A stretch of DNA of 50,938 nt from Myxococcota bacterium (GTDB taxonomy: Bacteria > Myxococcota_A > UBA796 > UBA9615 > JAKLKC01): positions 1 through 50,938 of the forward strand of contig JAKLKC010000050.1 of the NCBI GenBank assembly GCA_023150875.1, in the 5' to 3' direction. Positions 26,939-35,738 of this stretch are shown one piece after another. Each line of letters starts with the position of its first letter. Position 1 is the stretch's first letter. The translations under genes and the position numbers were made by a program. A model generated the notes under the pieces. That model made no database searches. It was not told where the DNA came from and saw only the letters and a list, made by a program, of their open reading frames with translations.

Positions 26939-29656
26939 GTGATCCCAGGTCCGGCCCGCACGCTGCAATTCCTGGCCGGGCTCCTCGCCTGGACCCTCGT
27001 CGCGTTGCCCGCGCAGGCGAAGGACCGCGTCCTGTACGAGCTCGACGCCCGCCTCTCTCCGGAGGGGGATCGCGTGGACGGGGACCTCGACGTGGTGTTC
27101 ACCAACGGCGCGGGGGCCCCCGTCGACCGCCTGGTCCTGCTCCTCTACGGGCGCAGGTTCATCAGCCCCGTCCCGGGCCTCAGCGACATCACCTGGGACC
27201 GGGTCTATCCGAGGGGGTTCGACCGGGGGGACCTGGAGCTGCTGGACGCCTGGTCCGGCGGCGAGATGCTGCCACCGGCGGTGGCCGTGCCCGGATCGAT
27301 GCTCCAGGGTGGCGCCATGGGAGAGGGCACGGTGGTGGTCCAGCCCCTCGCCGGGCCCCTGGCCCCCGGCGACACCGTGCGGTTGGCGTTGCGTTTCCGC
27401 GCCGCCGTGCCCCGGCGGTTCGGCACCTTCGGGACCTACCGCGACCAGACGACCCTGAGCGGGGGGTGGTATCCCTACGTCGCCGACCGCCACCCGGATG
27501 GGGACTGGGCGGTGGACGCCCCCGCGCCGGTGGCCCGCTGGCGGGCGGCGGTCCTGCCGCCCCCGGGATGGAGGACCGTGCTCAACGGTGTGGTCCACGA
27601 GCCCGGCGTTCCGGCCCGCTACGAGGGGACGGCACGCCACCTCTCCCTGGTGACGGGCCGCCGCCTCCAGGCGACGGAGCGCCGGACCCCCGCGGGGCCC
27701 TACGTCTACTGCTCCGCGGGCGCCCCCCCCTCCCGCTCGGAGTGGCGGGACCTCGACGCCACGCTGGGAGCCACCCTGGGGCACATGGACGAGGTCGGCG
27801 CTCCCCGGCCCGCCGCTCCCCCCGTCCTGGTGGAGGTCCCCCTGCGCGTCCGCCTCGTGGAGCTCGCCGAGGGCATGGTCCTGGTCACCGACCGCCTCTA
27901 CCACAGTGTTCCCCTCCCCGAGCGGTGGGAGGACGGGTACGTGGCCCGGGCGGTCATGGCCGAGCGGCTGCGGCCGTTCACGGCGCGCTTGGAGCGCGAG
28001 GTCGACGCCCCCGACGTCGCCGACGGCATCGCGTGGTGGCTCCTCCCCGGCTACCTGAAGAGGCGCTTCCCGAAGCGGCTCACGGTGGTGGACATCCTCC
28101 AGCCCTTCGGCGCGATCCCAGACATCGACCGGATGCTCCAGACGCCGGCATTTCCCTTCTACGACGAGTACTTCGCCAATCCCTACGCCTTCGACCCCCT
28201 CCGAGACGACGTCTCGCGGTGGCACCGCGCCGACATGGGGCCGAGGGTGCTCTTCGGCAAGCTCGCCGCCCGGACCGGCATCGCCTCGATGCGCGGGGCG
28301 GTGGGCGCCTACGTCCGCTCCCTGGGGGAGGCCGTCCGCGGCCTGCCGTGGCTGGTCCTGCTGCGTCAGCGGACCGGGGTGGACGCGGCCGGGTTGTGGT
28401 CGGCGTACGCCCGGGCCCACCCGGGCGTCGACTTCTCGGTCCAGCTCCGCCGGCTCCCGGGGCTTGACGCCCAGGGGCGGCGGGGAGTCGAGATCACCGC
28501 GCGGCGGGACCAGCTCTGGGGGGACCCCGACTCCCCCGAGCGTGTCGGTGTGCGGGTGGACTTCCTGGGGCGGCCGCCGGGTCGTGGGCGCTCCTACCGC
28601 CTGTCCTGGGACAGCGCCGGCGACGGATCGGAGCGCGCGGTGCGGCTGCCGGCGGACGGCCCCGTCGCCTTCGCGAAGGTCGACGCCGCCGAGTCGTTGC
28701 TCGAGGTGGACGCCGAGGGGCGCCCCCTGAAGTCGAACAACCGGGTCCCGACGGGCCTCCGGGCCTCCCTGCTGGCCGGCGTGCTGTCCTTGGACCTCGC
28801 CACCGGGGACATCGACGCCTTCGCGGGGGTGGCGGTGAGGCGGGACCGGGACAGCCGCCACCAGTTCTTCGCGCAGCTCTTCCACGATCCCTCGTCGCTC
28901 GTGGGCCTCGGGATCGGCTACAGCTTCTACTTCGGCGAGCAGGTCGACGGGGTGTTCCGGCGCAACCGCCTCGGGATCTCGGTGGACGCCGCCCTGCTGG
29001 ACCCGGCCTACGCCGTCGTCCACAGCACCCCCGTCTCCGTCGGCGCGGCCCTGAGCTATCGTTTCGACAGCCGGCGGGCCACCCTCTTCCCCACCCGGGG
29101 CTTCCGGGCGCGGGCGTCGGTGTTCGGGGGGTACGAGGTCTCCCGGGGAGGGCCCGCGCTGGGCGAGTACGGGGACTACATCGGAGTCGACCTGGAGGCG
29201 CAGGCCCTCGCGCCCCTGAGCCGCGACCACGTGATCGGGATCCAGGTCAAGGCGGGGCTCATGACGGCGACCCTCCAGCACCGGCTCTTCTCTCTCGGGG
29301 GCGCGTCCGACCTCAGGGGCCTGCCGGCGGGTTCCTCCCTGGGGCCGGGGAAGGTCTTCCTGGGCGCCGAGTGGCGGCACGTCTTCGAGAGGGACTGGGA
29401 CGTCCCCCTGCCCCTGGCGCGCCTCCGGGGGGTGCAGGGGGCCCTCTTCGTCGAGTCGGGTTGGGTGGGGAGGGATCCCCGCTACCTCGAGGAGTGGCGG
29501 GTGGGCTTCGGATACGGGCTCCGCTTCTACCTGGACTTCCTCGGCGTCCTGCCCGGCGTGACCGGCTTCGACGTCGCCTTCAGCCCCGACGCCCCCGTCG
29601 GGAACCTGCTGCCCCTGCCGATGCAGGTCTACTTCGTCGGCGGACAGTCGTTCTGA
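26939..29656 (+). CDS. Outer-membrane fusion: M1-aminopeptidase-like domain + Omp85/BamA-like barrel
   Basis: 905 aa from GTG 26939, which puts a clean signal peptide at residues 1-27 (FLAGLLAWTLVALPAQA/KD); ATG 26828 would add 37 residues. Residues about 28-520 resemble the N-terminal and middle parts of M1 aminopeptidases (YELDARLSPEGDRVDGDLDV, LLLYGRRF, GGWYPYV, VLVTDRLYHSVPLPER), but no HEXXH zinc motif is present. From about 600 to the end is an Omp85-superfamily surface-antigen barrel (DPSSLVGLGIGYSFYFGE, FPTRGFRARASV, LFSLGGASDLRGL, VGFGYGLRFYLDF) ending in an aromatic residue, F. No POTRA repeats are seen. Function unknown; a secretion or surface-anchoring role is an inference. Confidence 0.78.
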   Translation: MIPGPARTLQFLAGLLAWTLVALPAQAKDRVLYELDARLSPEGDRVDGDLDVVFTNGAGAPVDRLVLLLYGRRFISPVPGLSDITWDRVYPRGFDRGDLELLDAWSGGEMLPPAVAVPGSMLQGGAMGEGTVVVQPLAGPLAPGDTVRLALRFRAAVPRRFGTFGTYRDQTTLSGGWYPYVADRHPDGDWAVDAPAPVARWRAAVLPPPGWRTVLNGVVHEPGVPARYEGTARHLSLVTGRRLQATERRTPAGPYVYCSAGAPPSRSEWRDLDATLGATLGHMDEVGAPRPAAPPVLVEVPLRVRLVELAEGMVLVTDRLYHSVPLPERWEDGYVARAVMAERLRPFTARLEREVDAPDVADGIAWWLLPGYLKRRFPKRLTVVDILQPFGAIPDIDRMLQTPAFPFYDEYFANPYAFDPLRDDVSRWHRADMGPRVLFGKLAARTGIASMRGAVGAYVRSLGEAVRGLPWLVLLRQRTGVDAAGLWSAYARAHPGVDFSVQLRRLPGLDAQGRRGVEITARRDQLWGDPDSPERVGVRVDFLGRPPGRGRSYRLSWDSAGDGSERAVRLPADGPVAFAKVDAAESLLEVDAEGRPLKSNNRVPTGLRASLLAGVLSLDLATGDIDAFAGVAVRRDRDSRHQFFAQLFHDPSSLVGLGIGYSFYFGEQVDGVFRRNRLGISVDAALLDPAYAVVHSTPVSVGAALSYRFDSRRATLFPTRGFRARASVFGGYEVSRGGPALGEYGDYIGVDLEAQALAPLSRDHVIGIQVKAGLMTATLQHRLFSLGGASDLRGLPAGSSLGPGKVFLGAEWRHVFERDWDVPLPLARLRGVQGALFVESGWVGRDPRYLEEWRVGFGYGLRFYLDFLGVLPGVTGFDVAFSPDAPVGNLLPLPMQVYFVGGQSF

Positions 29657-29677
29657 GGCGGCGTGGTGAGGGTTTCG

Positions 29678-30241
29678 ATGCGGCTCCGCGCCCTCCTGGT
29701 CCTGCTGGCGCTGCTCCCGGCCTGCGCGCCCCGCCCGGTGCTCCTCGCCCGGGGGCTGCTGGGCCGATCCGACCTGCGGATCGGGGCGCGGGACCTGCGG
29801 GACGACTGCTCGGGGCTGGTGATCGGCTGCTTCGCGGCCTCCGGGACCACCATCGTCGACCCCGCCGTCCCGGCGCCCTCGGGCACCGCGGCCCTCCACG
29901 ACTCCCTGGCCTCCCGCGGGCGGACCTTCCGGGACGGACCGCCCCGGGCCGGTGACCTCGTCTTCTTCGACGACACCTGGGACGCCGACGGCGACGGCGC
30001 CCGGGGCGACCGCCTCACCCACGTCGGCATCGTCGAGGGGGTGTCGAAGGAGGGGGTGGTCCGCTTCCTCCACTACGCATCCGGGGAGGTGAGACGGGGC
30101 CGCCTGGACCCTGGCCGGCCTGCCCTCCACGCCGATCCCGCCACCGGCGAGGAGGTGAACTCCTGGCTGCGGCGCCGATCCCATCCCGAAGAGACCGGGC
30201 TCCTCGCGGGGGAGCTCTTCGCCGGGTACGGCCGTCCCTGA
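29678..30241 (+). CDS. NlpC/P60-like lipoprotein (cell-wall peptidase or amidase)
   Basis: 187 aa. The ATG at 29678 has GAGGG upstream, and a GTG 15 bases earlier is also in frame. Lipobox LLPAC (C16). The papain-like NlpC/P60 or CHAP core is visible: C44 in DDCSGLVIGC, GDLVFFDD, H115 in THVGIVE and H132 in FLHYASG as a possible third residue. Likely cleaves peptidoglycan peptides from the outer membrane side. It begins 21 bases after the M1/Omp85 gene and is probably co-transcribed with it. Confidence 0.82.
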   Translation: MRLRALLVLLALLPACAPRPVLLARGLLGRSDLRIGARDLRDDCSGLVIGCFAASGTTIVDPAVPAPSGTAALHDSLASRGRTFRDGPPRAGDLVFFDDTWDADGDGARGDRLTHVGIVEGVSKEGVVRFLHYASGEVRRGRLDPGRPALHADPATGEEVNSWLRRRSHPEETGLLAGELFAGYGRP

Positions 30242-30317
30242 GCCGTCCCGGCCCCCACCGTCCCGGCCCTGTGGTACAAGATCGGCGCCTCCGTCGGTGA
30301 GGCACGGAGCCGCGCCC

Positions 30318-31964
30318 ATGCTCGATGCGCTTCGCCTCCTGGGGATCGCGCCCCTCGCCCTCGCCCTCGTCGCCGCCGGCTGCGAACCGGACCCGGACGC
30401 CGACGACGACACCGCGGACGACGACACCGCGGACGACGACGACACCGCGGACGACGACACCGCGGTCGGGGAGATCACCCTGGCCCACACCCCGCCCAAG
30501 GGTGCGACGGAGGGCGAGGACGTGCCCCTCGCGGCGACGGCCCAGGACGACGGTGGCGACGTCACCGAGGTGCTGGTGCACTACCGGAACGTCGGCGACG
30601 CCGACTTCGTCCAGGCCGCCCTGGCCTCGGGGGGTGGGGCCGACTGGTCGGGTGCGATCCCCGGCGCCCACGTCTCCTCCCACGGGCTGGAGTACTGGCT
30701 CCAGGCCACCGGCCCGTCGGGCTCCGCCGTGGCCCCCGAGGGCGCGCCTTCCAGCACCTACGTCCTCGACACCGCCAACGTCTCCCCCCCGCCGCCCGAG
30801 GACTTCCACGCCTGGTACGACTGGTCCGGCGCCGCCGTCGAGGCGCGCTGGGCGCCCTCGGTCCACCTGGACGTCGCCTCGTACGAGGTCTTCCGATCCG
30901 ACGACGAGACGGTGGACGAGGGGGACGACCTGGTGGGCTCCGGGGACGGGACGGCCACCTCGGTCGCCGTCCCCGACGACGTCGACGGCACCCTCGCCTC
31001 CGGGTACTCCTGGTGGGCGCTGAGGGTGACCGACGACCACGGCGAGACCGCGTGGAGCCCGGCCCGGAGGACGAGCAACCTGCACCTCTACGAAGGCTTC
31101 ATCGGCAACTCCAGCCCCAACGCCATGGCCTCCGACGGCAAGTTCAACCTGCCCACCGGCATCGACGTCGACGCCGCCGGCCGGATCTACGTCGCCGACT
31201 CCAGCAACCATCGAGTCCAGGTCTTTGACGCGGCCGGGCAGTTCACCGGCAAGCTGGGCAGCCAGGGGACCGGCCAGGGGCAGTTCCAGCTCCCCTGGGA
31301 CGTGGCCGTGGACTCCGGAGGGAACCTGTGGGTCGCCGAGTACCAGAACCACCGTGTCCAGGTGGTGGACGGATCGGGGACCTTCCGGCTCCAGCTCGGC
31401 ACCGGGAGCAACACCGAGGCCGAGGGCGGCTTCTGGTTCCCCGTCTCCGTCGACACCGACGACGACGGCTTCGCCTACGTGGTCGACGCCCACAACGCCC
31501 GGGTCCAGAAGTTCGCCCCCGACGGCGCGTTCCTGGAGGCGTGGACCGACGCCGGCGGGACCCCGTTCTCGGCCATGGGGGGAGTCTCCTGGAGCGCCGC
31601 CCACGGTGGGCTCCTGGTCACCGATCAGGGGCTGGACCGCGTGTTCCTGCTGAGCACCGACGGCGAGCTGGTCGCGGACATGGGCTCCCCGGGCACCGGC
31701 GACGGGCAGTTCACCGAGCCCCACGGGGCCTGTGGCACCGCGCCGGGCTTCGTCGTGGTCACCGACGGCGACAGCGCCCTGGCGGTGGCGGCGAGCCACC
31801 GGCTGACGATCTTCGATCCCGATGGTGATTTCTCATGGTATTTCGGGGATTTCGGCTCCGCCGAGGGGGAGTTCTCCGTCCCCTCGGACTGCGTGAGCGC
31901 CCCCGACGGCACTCTCTGGGTCGTCAACCGCATCGACTACCGGGTCCACCGCTACGGCCCGTAG
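30318..31964 (+). CDS. NHL-repeat lipoprotein with poly-Asp linker
   Basis: 548 aa. Lipobox VAAGC (C22), followed by an Asp-rich tether of DDDTA units (about 27-50). Two fibronectin/Ig-like segments follow (about 55-250; one contains DVASYEVFRSDD). Then come about five NHL beta-propeller blades (about 275-545), e.g. PTGIDVDAAGRIYVADSSNH, LPWDVAVDSGGNLWVAEYQNH and VPSDCVSAPDGTLWVVNR. Predicted to be a surface or periplasmic binding scaffold. The ATG at 30318 has GGAG upstream. It stands alone between the NlpC/P60 and Yip1-like genes. Confidence 0.85.
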   Translation: MLDALRLLGIAPLALALVAAGCEPDPDADDDTADDDTADDDDTADDDTAVGEITLAHTPPKGATEGEDVPLAATAQDDGGDVTEVLVHYRNVGDADFVQAALASGGGADWSGAIPGAHVSSHGLEYWLQATGPSGSAVAPEGAPSSTYVLDTANVSPPPPEDFHAWYDWSGAAVEARWAPSVHLDVASYEVFRSDDETVDEGDDLVGSGDGTATSVAVPDDVDGTLASGYSWWALRVTDDHGETAWSPARRTSNLHLYEGFIGNSSPNAMASDGKFNLPTGIDVDAAGRIYVADSSNHRVQVFDAAGQFTGKLGSQGTGQGQFQLPWDVAVDSGGNLWVAEYQNHRVQVVDGSGTFRLQLGTGSNTEAEGGFWFPVSVDTDDDGFAYVVDAHNARVQKFAPDGAFLEAWTDAGGTPFSAMGGVSWSAAHGGLLVTDQGLDRVFLLSTDGELVADMGSPGTGDGQFTEPHGACGTAPGFVVVTDGDSALAVAASHRLTIFDPDGDFSWYFGDFGSAEGEFSVPSDCVSAPDGTLWVVNRIDYRVHRYGP

Positions 31965-32007
31965 CGGTGGCGGGGGGGCGGGGGGACCCGTCCCGGGGGA
32001 GAGCCAG

Positions 32008-32766
32008 ATGAGCGCACCCGCGCGCGCCGAGGTCGCGTCCCCGGCTTCCCCGGCCCGTCTCGTCCTGGACGTGTTCGTCGACCCGTCGCGGGCGATGGAG
32101 GCGGTGGCGACGGCGGCCCGGCCCCTCGCCTGGATCCCCGTGCTCCTGGTCCTGGCCGCCTCCGAGGTCTCGGCCGTCGCCCTCTCGCGCCGGATGGACA
32201 TCGCCGCCATGACCGAGAAGGCCCTGCGGTCGAGCTCGGCGGCGGCGTCCCTGAGCGAGGCCCAGATCCAGTCCGCCATCGACGTGCAGGTGAAGGTCGC
32301 GCCCTTCCTGATGCTGGTGGGGGCTCCCCTGGCGGTGGGCGCGGCGCTGTTCTTCCGGGCCGGCGTAGCCCACCTCGGCATGCGTTTCCTTGCCGGCGGG
32401 CGGGGCGCCTTCGGCCGCACCTTCGCGGTGATCGCCTGGGCCTACCTCGTGGAGGCCGTCAACGCCCTGGCCACGGCGGCGGTGGTGTGGGCTCGGCCTC
32501 CGGTCACCGAGCAGCCCACCACCTCGCCCCTCATGTCCCACGTCGCCGGCCTCCTCCCGGCGGGCGCGCCCCTGCCCCTGGTGGCGGGGCTGTCCGTCCT
32601 GGATGCGTTCAACCTCTGGTTCGCGCTGGTCGCCGGGATCGGGCTCGCCCGGGTGCACGGAGCGTCCCGGAGTGCGTCCTGGACGGTGCTCGGGCTGCTC
32701 TTCGCGCTGGTGGGGCTATGGCTTGCTGGGATGGCGGCGCTCGCGCAGATCGCGTCTCCATCCTGA
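32008..32766 (+). CDS. Yip1-family-like integral membrane protein
   Basis: 252 aa. An N-terminal cytoplasmic stretch with LDVFVDPSRAMEAV, typical of bacterial YIP1-domain proteins, is followed by about five membrane segments (starting near residues 41, 97, 140, 185 and 228). The ribosome site GGGGGAGAG precedes the ATG. It ends 12 bases before the MacA-like gene and is probably the first gene of that operon. Role unknown; such proteins are often encoded with efflux systems in delta-proteobacterial genomes. Confidence 0.75.
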   Translation: MSAPARAEVASPASPARLVLDVFVDPSRAMEAVATAARPLAWIPVLLVLAASEVSAVALSRRMDIAAMTEKALRSSSAAASLSEAQIQSAIDVQVKVAPFLMLVGAPLAVGAALFFRAGVAHLGMRFLAGGRGAFGRTFAVIAWAYLVEAVNALATAAVVWARPPVTEQPTTSPLMSHVAGLLPAGAPLPLVAGLSVLDAFNLWFALVAGIGLARVHGASRSASWTVLGLLFALVGLWLAGMAALAQIASPS

Positions 32767-32778
32767 CGGAGGCGCCTG

Positions 32779-34056
32779 GTGAACCGCCGATTCCTCATCG
32801 CCGCGGGGGTGATCGCCGCCCTCGCCCTCCTGATCGCGGTCTCGGTGGTCTCCAGCGGGACCGGAGGGGGGACCGAGGTCTACGTCCAGCCCGCCTCCCG
32901 CCGTGACCTGAAGTCCGAGGTGGCGACGAGCGGGCTCATCGAGGCGCGGAAGGCCGTCAAGATCGGCGCCGAGGTCGCGGGCACCATCAGCGAGGTCCTG
33001 GTGGAGCCCGGACAGGGGGTGCGGGTGGGCGATCCCCTGGTCCGGATCGACGAGGAGAGCGTCGCCGCCGAGGTCGAGCGGCTGGTGGCCGACGTCTCTC
33101 TCCAGCGCATGGCCATCCGGGCCGCCGAGCTCGGGCTGGAGCAGGCCCGGTCGGACCTCGGCCGCGTCGAGGCCCTGCACGGGCGCGAGGTCGTCTCCGA
33201 CGGCGACCTCCAGGACGTGCGGTTGAAGCTGCGGGGCGCGGACCTGGAGGTCTCCCAGGCCCGGGAGCGGCTCCGGCAGAGCGAGGCCATGCTGCGCCAG
33301 GCGAGGGAGAGCCTCTCCAAGACGACGATCCGGGCGCCCATCGAAGGCGTGGTGACGGTGGTGCACCTGCGGGAGGGGGAGGGGGTGATCCCCGGCCTCA
33401 CCAACACCGCCGGGGCGGTGGTGATGGAGGTGGCGGACCTGACGGAGATCTGGGCGCGGGTCGACGTCGGGGAGTCGGAGGTGCCGGTGGTCCGGGTCGG
33501 CCAGCCGGCGACCGTCGAGGTGGACGCCCTCCCGGGGAGGGAGTTCCGGGCCGAGGTGCGGGAGGTGGCCCTCCAGGGGGAGAGGCCGACGGGGGACGTC
33601 ACCCGCTTCCCGGTCCGGCTCCGCCTCGCCGCCCCCGATCCGGCGCTGCGCCCCGGCATGTCCCTGAGGGCGCGGATCCTGACCGACGAGCGCAAGGACG
33701 TGCTGGTGGTGCCCATCCAGGCGGTGGTGAAGAGGCCCCCCGAGGTCGTGGCGGGTGGGCCCGCCTCGGCGACCACCGCGCCCGCGCCCGCTGAGCACCG
33801 GGACGGGGAGGGCGACCGCAAAGAGGACGTCGTGTTCGTCGTCCGGGAGGGGCTTGCCGAGCGCAAGGTGGTTTCGGTGGGGCTGGCATCGGACAGCGAG
33901 GTCGAGCTCGCGGCGGGCGTCGAGCCCGGGGAGGACGTCGTGACCGGCCCCTACCGCGCGCTCAAGGACCTCTCCTCCGGCGACCCGGTCCGCCCCGTGC
34001 CCGAGGAGGGCGAGGGAGCGGGGGACGGATCGGCCACCCCCGCGGACGGTGACTGA
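32779..34056 (+). CDS. HlyD/MacA-like periplasmic adaptor (membrane fusion protein)
   Basis: 425 aa. N-terminal membrane anchor (about 6-24), barrel-sandwich lipoyl halves (GAEVAGTISEVLVEPGQGV and TIRAPIEGVVTVVHLREG) flanking a coiled-coil hairpin (about 95-180), then beta-barrel and membrane-proximal domains. Adaptors of this class bridge an inner-membrane pump to an outer-membrane channel. GTG start with GGAGG seven bases upstream. Two bases separate its stop from the MacB-like permease gene. Confidence 0.92.
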   Translation: MNRRFLIAAGVIAALALLIAVSVVSSGTGGGTEVYVQPASRRDLKSEVATSGLIEARKAVKIGAEVAGTISEVLVEPGQGVRVGDPLVRIDEESVAAEVERLVADVSLQRMAIRAAELGLEQARSDLGRVEALHGREVVSDGDLQDVRLKLRGADLEVSQARERLRQSEAMLRQARESLSKTTIRAPIEGVVTVVHLREGEGVIPGLTNTAGAVVMEVADLTEIWARVDVGESEVPVVRVGQPATVEVDALPGREFRAEVREVALQGERPTGDVTRFPVRLRLAAPDPALRPGMSLRARILTDERKDVLVVPIQAVVKRPPEVVAGGPASATTAPAPAEHRDGEGDRKEDVVFVVREGLAERKVVSVGLASDSEVELAAGVEPGEDVVTGPYRALKDLSSGDPVRPVPEEGEGAGDGSATPADGD

Positions 34057-34058
34057 CC

Positions 34059-35288
34059 ATGCCCTGGGTCGAGAGCGTCCGCGTCGCCCTGGAGGCCCTG
34101 GCCGCCAACAAGCTCCGCTCGTTCCTGACGGTGTTGGGGGTGATCATCGGCGTCGGCGCGGTCATCGGGGTGGTCTCCTTCGTCCAGGGTCTCCAGCAGC
34201 TCGTCTCCAGGGAGATGGAGGGCGTCGGGGCCACCTACGTCCTGGTGATGCCCAACTGGTCCAACGATCCCTCCGAGGCGCTCCGCAACGCCTCCATCCG
34301 CCTGACCTACCAGGACGGGCTGGAGATGCAGGAGAAGGTCGACGGGGTGGTGGGCGTCAGCCCCCTCGTCCAGGAGAGCGCCCCCGTGACCGCCGGTGGC
34401 CGCACCCGCACCTCGACGGTGATGGCGGTGGGCGCGGACTACCAGGAGATCAACAACCACTACGTCGACCGGGGCCGGTTCTTGACCTCCCTGGACATGG
34501 AGAGGCGGAAGCGGGTGGCCATCGTCGGCACGAAGGTGGCCACCGAACTGGGGCTGGGCGAGGACCCCCGGGGAGAGGCCCTCAGGATCGGCGGCGGGGC
34601 CTACACCATCGTGGGGATCATGGAGGAGAAGGGGAGGGCCCTCGGCCAGGACTACGACGACGTCGTGGTGATCCCGTTCACCACCAGCGAGGACCAGTGG
34701 GGCCAGCAGGACCAGCTCATCCTCCAGGTGCGCGCCGCGGACCCCCGGGCGGTGGACCGGGTGAAGGAGGGGATCGAGGAGTTCCTCCGCCAGAGGTACC
34801 CCCTGGCCGAGGGCGAGAGGCCCCGCCACCAGGTGGTGCTCCAGAAGGAGATGCTGGAGTCCATCAACAAGGTCTTCGGCAGCTTCACCGCCGTGATGGG
34901 CGGGGTCGTGGGGTTCTCGCTGCTGGTGGGCGGGATCGGCATCATGAACATCATGCTGGTGTCGGTGACCGAGAGGACGCGGGAGATCGGGCTGCGGAAG
35001 GCGGTCGGGGCGACGACGCGGCAGATCACCCTCCAGTTCCTCGTCGAGGCGGTGACCCTCAGCCTGGTGGGAGGGCTGCTGGGGGTCGGCATGGGATGGG
35101 GGCTGGGCACCCTGGGCTCCATGGCCATGGCGCGCTTCTTGGTCCCCGACTACCCACCGGCGGTCGTCCCGGTGTGGGCCTTCGGCCTCGCCTTCGGGTT
35201 CTGCACCGCCATCGGCGTCGGTTTCGGACTCTATCCCGCGGTCAAGGCCGGCCGCCTGGACCCCATCGAGGCGCTCCGGTACGAGTAG
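34059..35288 (+). CDS. MacB-like ABC permease (FtsX/MacB core) without ATPase domain
   Basis: 409 aa. Membrane segment near residues 18-42, a periplasmic MacB_PCD domain (about 45-265), then three membrane segments. The FtsX-like core reads NIMLVSVTERTREIGLRKAVGA, and the terminus AGRLDPIEALRYE is typical of MacB permeases. E. coli MacB carries its ATPase in the same chain; here that half is absent and no ATPase gene is adjacent. An ATPase supplied from elsewhere is needed for function. FtsE (2146-2859) belongs to the same ATPase group but has its own partner. Confidence 0.92.
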   Translation: MPWVESVRVALEALAANKLRSFLTVLGVIIGVGAVIGVVSFVQGLQQLVSREMEGVGATYVLVMPNWSNDPSEALRNASIRLTYQDGLEMQEKVDGVVGVSPLVQESAPVTAGGRTRTSTVMAVGADYQEINNHYVDRGRFLTSLDMERRKRVAIVGTKVATELGLGEDPRGEALRIGGGAYTIVGIMEEKGRALGQDYDDVVVIPFTTSEDQWGQQDQLILQVRAADPRAVDRVKEGIEEFLRQRYPLAEGERPRHQVVLQKEMLESINKVFGSFTAVMGGVVGFSLLVGGIGIMNIMLVSVTERTREIGLRKAVGATTRQITLQFLVEAVTLSLVGGLLGVGMGWGLGTLGSMAMARFLVPDYPPAVVPVWAFGLAFGFCTAIGVGFGLYPAVKAGRLDPIEALRYE

Positions 35289-35342
35289 CCCGGGAGAGCG
35301 GGGGGAGACCCCACCGGCGCGGCAACTTTTCCCCGCACCTCC

Positions 35343-35371
35343 TTGACAGGGCGCCGGGGATCGACAAGTAT
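35343..35371 (+). promoter_or_regulatory. Putative promoter of tRNA-Val
   Basis: TTGACA (35343-35348) with AAGTAT 17 bases on (35366-35371). The -35 is perfect, the -10 is imperfect. The tRNA begins at 35419, about 40 bases after the predicted start site. Confidence 0.45.
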
Positions 35372-35418
35372 TCGCCCGCTTCGGCCGGGGTCCGCCCGGC
35401 CTTCGCCACGGCTGGCAC

Positions 35419-35493
<75 letters not shown>

Positions 35494-35523
35494 GCCACGG
35501 CTTCCGGACGCGGGGGACGGCGC

Positions 35524-35540
35524 CGGCGGCCCGGCCGCCG
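35524..35540. terminator. GC hairpin after tRNA-Val
   Basis: CGGCGGC (35524-35530) and GCCGCCG (35534-35540) around a 3-base loop, 30 bases past the tRNA. No T-tract follows, so it may be a weak terminator or processing structure. Confidence 0.3.
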
Positions 35541-35581
35541 GGGTAGGATGGGGATTCGGTGCCGGATCGGTGCGAATCCTC

Positions 35582-35610
35582 TTGACACCCCCCGGGCCAT
35601 CTCTTACAAA
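35582..35610 (+). promoter_or_regulatory. Promoter of the infC-rpmI-rplT cluster
   Basis: TTGACA (35582-35587), exactly 17 bases, TACAAA (35605-35610). Predicted start near 35617 leaves an untranslated leader of about 122 bases before the AUC start of infC, long enough for leader-based control of the ribosomal-protein operon. No specific L20-binding structure was recognised. Confidence 0.55.
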
Positions 35611-35738
35611 CAGCGGCCGGTTCGGGTCGAAGGGCCCATGCCCCCGTTTTCCGTTCGTCGCGAGGGTGGCGAGGCAGGAGCGAGGGCCGGACCGGGAAGC
35701 CGACGTTGCGGCGGAAGGCCGCGGTGGAAGGAGCATCG

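Noticed and set aside
26414-30565. 1383-aa minus-strand frame across the M1/Omp85 and NlpC genes
   Set aside because: It spans two well-supported plus-strand genes and part of the PspA-like gene, with no recognisable domains.
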